DNA from: Coniochaeta sp. PMI_546
Lineage: Eukaryota; Ascomycota; Sordariomycetes; Coniochaetales; Coniochaetaceae
NCBI GenBank assembly: GCA_021432605.1
Contig: MU271145.1
Span: forward strand, 1,798,001 to 1,862,000
DNA length: 64,000 bases
Reading direction: 5' to 3'
Shown here piece after piece: positions 61,855 through 64,000 of the stretch. The notes under the pieces are model-generated. The model searched no databases and was not told where the DNA came from. It saw only the letters and a program-made list of their open reading frames with translations. Numbering within the stretch: the stretch's first letter is position 1; each line of letters starts with the position of its first letter. Position numbers and translations under genes: made by a program.

Positions 61855-62706
61855 GCACCGTCGGCAGTTTAGCTACTGACAGACCTTCTTTTCTGGATGT
61901 TGAAATAGTGTAACATGTACCAGTCACAACCGACACTTCATTCCGATGCATTAACGACCTTTTTTTCTTTTTACGACTGCGGAAATCTTGAGAGACTGCT
62001 CGAGTTTACCAGGAGATGGCGTATGGACTTGACAGGACTGGACAGGCGCGTGGTACTGGGAATCGCGTATCACGACATGCAAAGAAAGTACCGCAAAGGA
62101 TTCGATGATCATATACCACATGTTTCTTGTGTTTCGTTCACTTCGAGTTCCTCATTATATACGGGATATCTGATAAGGGGTAAGCATATGGTCCGAGGTG
62201 GACTTGTTTCAACTACTTAGAGGGAGGGAAGATGGGGGTCGGACCACATAGCATAGTCTGCTGACGAAGCAGCGCGCAGTCATTTCATCCGTGTCTAAAG
62301 CAATAGCTGCTCTGGAAAACACCAGGCTGAGAAACTGAGTGGAAGATTTGTCAGCCCTATCACGGATACTCTGTGAGACATTTAGTGACGATGCCGGCTT
62401 ACGGAATCGACGTGCCATCGTCAACTTGTTGCACAGCTGTTGTTGTCTTTTGTTTTCGTTCCTCGGCATCATGCAGATGTCCGCTGTGACTTCAGCAAAG
62501 GAAAGCTTTCGATCGAACCACCTACCCGCATCGCAGGTAGCCTCAACTGCAAAAATGTTTCATCATGAACTCCATATATAGTCTGGTTTTCCGGTCACAT
62601 GGCTATGGTCCGGACATGGACCCAATGGACACATCTTGCGTAGCAGGAGTAGTAATCCGTTTGCCTACCCTGTTCCAGCTCACCGAAGTTCCACCATCCA
62701 AAGGAT
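61855..62706. other. Intergenic region between tea4 and the first MAPEG gene
   Basis: tea4 3' flank and the promoter of the MAPEG gene. No further gene or repeat was recognised. Confidence 0.5.
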
Positions 62707-63469
62707 ATGGCCGCTCTCTTTGACCTCACTCGGTTCGATCTCTCCTACTATACTGTACGTGAGCACCCGGCCTCCCAACTCAGGCTCTAGATTGTACCTA
62801 CCTCTTTAGCAGACATGCAGGCTGACGAAGCCTTCTTTCCATCCAGGTCCCGACAGCCTTTGCGCTGCTCTTTGCGCCCCATGTCTACGCCGTCCAGTTG
62901 GCAGGCAAGAGCCAGGAGTTGACAGTTAGGGGGAAGATGGTAGAGAATGTGACCAAGGATCAGGGTATGCCGCAGAAGGTAACCTCTCTGCAAGTGAGGA
63001 AGCGAGGAATATCAGGGCTTAGACTGAACAACGGTCAAAACCGCCGGAACAGATCCGTCAACGTATCTTCCGCGCCGAGGCAGCCACTGCCAATGGGCTC
63101 GAGACGGTCGGCTTATACGCAGCTGCGGTAGTAGCCGCGAATGTCGCTCAGGTCGAGCCGGACACTGTCAACAAGCTGACATTGGCATAGTAAGTTCACT
63201 TGGTTTCTATTTCGACCGGCTAGGAAACACGGGCATATACGTTCAGCTCCGAAGAAGTGGAAGTAAGAAACAGAAGATGCTTCAAAGGGAGAACTGATTG
63301 TCTTGATATCTCCAGTCTTGTGTCGCGAGCCGTATACAACTATATCTACGTCATCGCCCAGGACGACGCACGGATGTCGAGATATCGCTCTATGGCCTGG
63401 TTTGTTGGCATCGGTATTATATTCACATTGTTGGTCAAGGCTGGAAATGCCAGAAATACAGCTCGGTAG
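62707..63469 (+). CDS. MAPEG-family membrane protein, copy 1
   Basis: Small four-helix membrane protein of the MAPEG family (microsomal glutathione transferase and leukotriene synthase relatives); the substrate is unknown in fungi. Exons 62707-62754, 62847-62978, 63053-63189 and 63316-63469 encode 156 aa, the usual length. The splice sites of intron 2 (donor GTAACC, acceptor CAG) were chosen because they put DQ eight residues before the conserved RIFRAEAATANGLE, as in other fungal members. The hydrophobic segments are VPTAFALLFAPHVYAVQLA, ETVGLYAAAVVAANVAQV, LVSRAVYNYIYVIA and MAWFVGIGIIFTLLVKAGN. The RAEAA-NG-E motif corresponds to the glutathione-binding helix of the family. The gene is followed 315 bp later by a second copy in the same orientation. 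Confidence 0.82.
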
Positions 63470-63783
63470 AGGGGGGTTATCGACAACTCAAAATAGAAGC
63501 TCGGTTTGAGAAGTTTATTTAGCGATGTTACGACCATGGTGTTTCATGGCTCGCTGGACCTCGGCTGGTTGCTTGGCAGCGTTATTCGTTGACGTCCTGT
63601 CCATAAACAACAACGTCACCACTCATTTGCAACTGCCAGCTTTTGTGCTACAATTGGAAAAAACACATTGACTTCCCAGTCTTACACTCCTATCGTTCTT
63701 ATTTATTGACTTTAACAACCCGTTGATTCAGAACAGCCTCATTACTTAGATATTTCGTGCTTCGTTCTAGAACACCAGCAACA
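63470..63783. other. Spacer between the tandem MAPEG genes
   Basis: 314 bp holding the 3' end of copy 1 and the promoter and leader of copy 2. A-rich and T-rich tracts are present; no other feature was seen. Confidence 0.55.
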
Positions 63784-64000
63784 ATGGCGTCTCTATTCGA
63801 TCTCACGAAGGCCCAGCTTTCATACTACACGGTACGCACCTTGTGCAAACCCGGGTCCCAGCGAGTAACTAACCCCATCGCAGGTTCCAGCGGCCATGAT
63901 CCTGCTCTACGTGCCACATACATACGCCGGCATACTGGCAGGCAAGAACCAGGATATCGCCAACCCCCGCAGGACGGAGGAGCACCTGGCCAAGGACGAC
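63784..64000 (+). CDS. MAPEG-family membrane protein, copy 2 (cut by window end)
   Basis: Partial gene. Exon 1 is 63784-63831 and exon 2 runs from 63884 to the window edge, giving 55 residues so far. Exon 1 is 48 nt and ends at YYT in phase 0, exactly as in copy 1, and both proteins start MA-LFDLT and continue after the splice with VP-A...PH-YA--LAGK-Q. This shows tandem duplication. The copies have diverged well beyond allelic difference (for example VPAAMILLYVPHTYAG against VPTAFALLFAPHVYAV), so the duplication is not recent. The catalytic-helix part lies outside the window. Confidence 0.82.
   Translation, partial: MASLFDLTKAQLSYYTVRTLCKPGSQRVTNPIAGSSGHDPALRATYIRRHTGRQEPGYRQPPQDGGAPGQGR

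Overview
The window is nuclear DNA of a filamentous ascomycete, most likely a Sordariomycete. The genes carry short (about 50-110 bp) GT-AG introns with CTAAC/CTGAC-like branch points, are spaced by kilobases of non-coding DNA, and encode recognisable fungal families. A dispersed 5S rRNA gene next to a tRNA gene is also typical of Pezizomycotina. There are no operons, CRISPR arrays or intact transposons, and I found no secondary-metabolite cluster.

Layout, left to right. Mitofusin Fzo1 (549-3378, +) converges on a Ptc1-type PP2C phosphatase (4428-6387, -). Tom22 (8407-8948, -) and a plasma-membrane Na+/H+ antiporter Nha1 (9789-12950, -) follow. The antiporter is divergent from a Pif1 DNA helicase (15380-18106, +). 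Next come the SAGA subunit Sgf73 (18838-20402, +) and a Zn2Cys6 transcription factor (23785-26199, +). A Pol III pair on the minus strand follows: tRNA-Val(AAC) at 26674-26748 and 5S rRNA at 26894-27012. A LanC-like zinc protein (27395-28591, -) and a doubtful small Rossmann-type gene (30375-30823, +) lead to Cdc48/p97 (31900-34578, +), one of whose introns holds a 30-N assembly gap. A small protein of unknown function (35403-36039, -) ends this gene-rich half.

A 7.7-kb gene-poor stretch (36040-43794) separates it from a vacuolar Hmt1-type ABC transporter (43795-47047, +), a ceramide synthase Lag1 (48719-50294, -) and the ambient-pH sensor PalH/Rim21 (51747-54056, -). After a second gene-poor stretch (54057-58347) come the SH3 polarity protein Tea4/Bud14 (58348-61854, +) and two tandem MAPEG-family genes, the second cut by the window end.

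Functionally this is mostly conserved housekeeping and stress content. Mitochondrial biology is represented by Fzo1, Tom22 and probably Pif1. Ion and pH homeostasis is represented by Nha1, PalH and Hmt1. Signalling and polarity are represented by Ptc1 and Tea4, chromatin by Sgf73, and proteostasis by Cdc48. Gene order does not suggest one pathway. The observations most worth checking are an in-frame TAG inside the otherwise conserved Tea4 frame, the fungal LanC-like gene with an intact zinc triad, the short Gfo/Idh/MocA-like N-terminal gene, dispersed GGTACC-centred hairpins, and the tandem MAPEG pair. I did not find a clear new multi-gene system.
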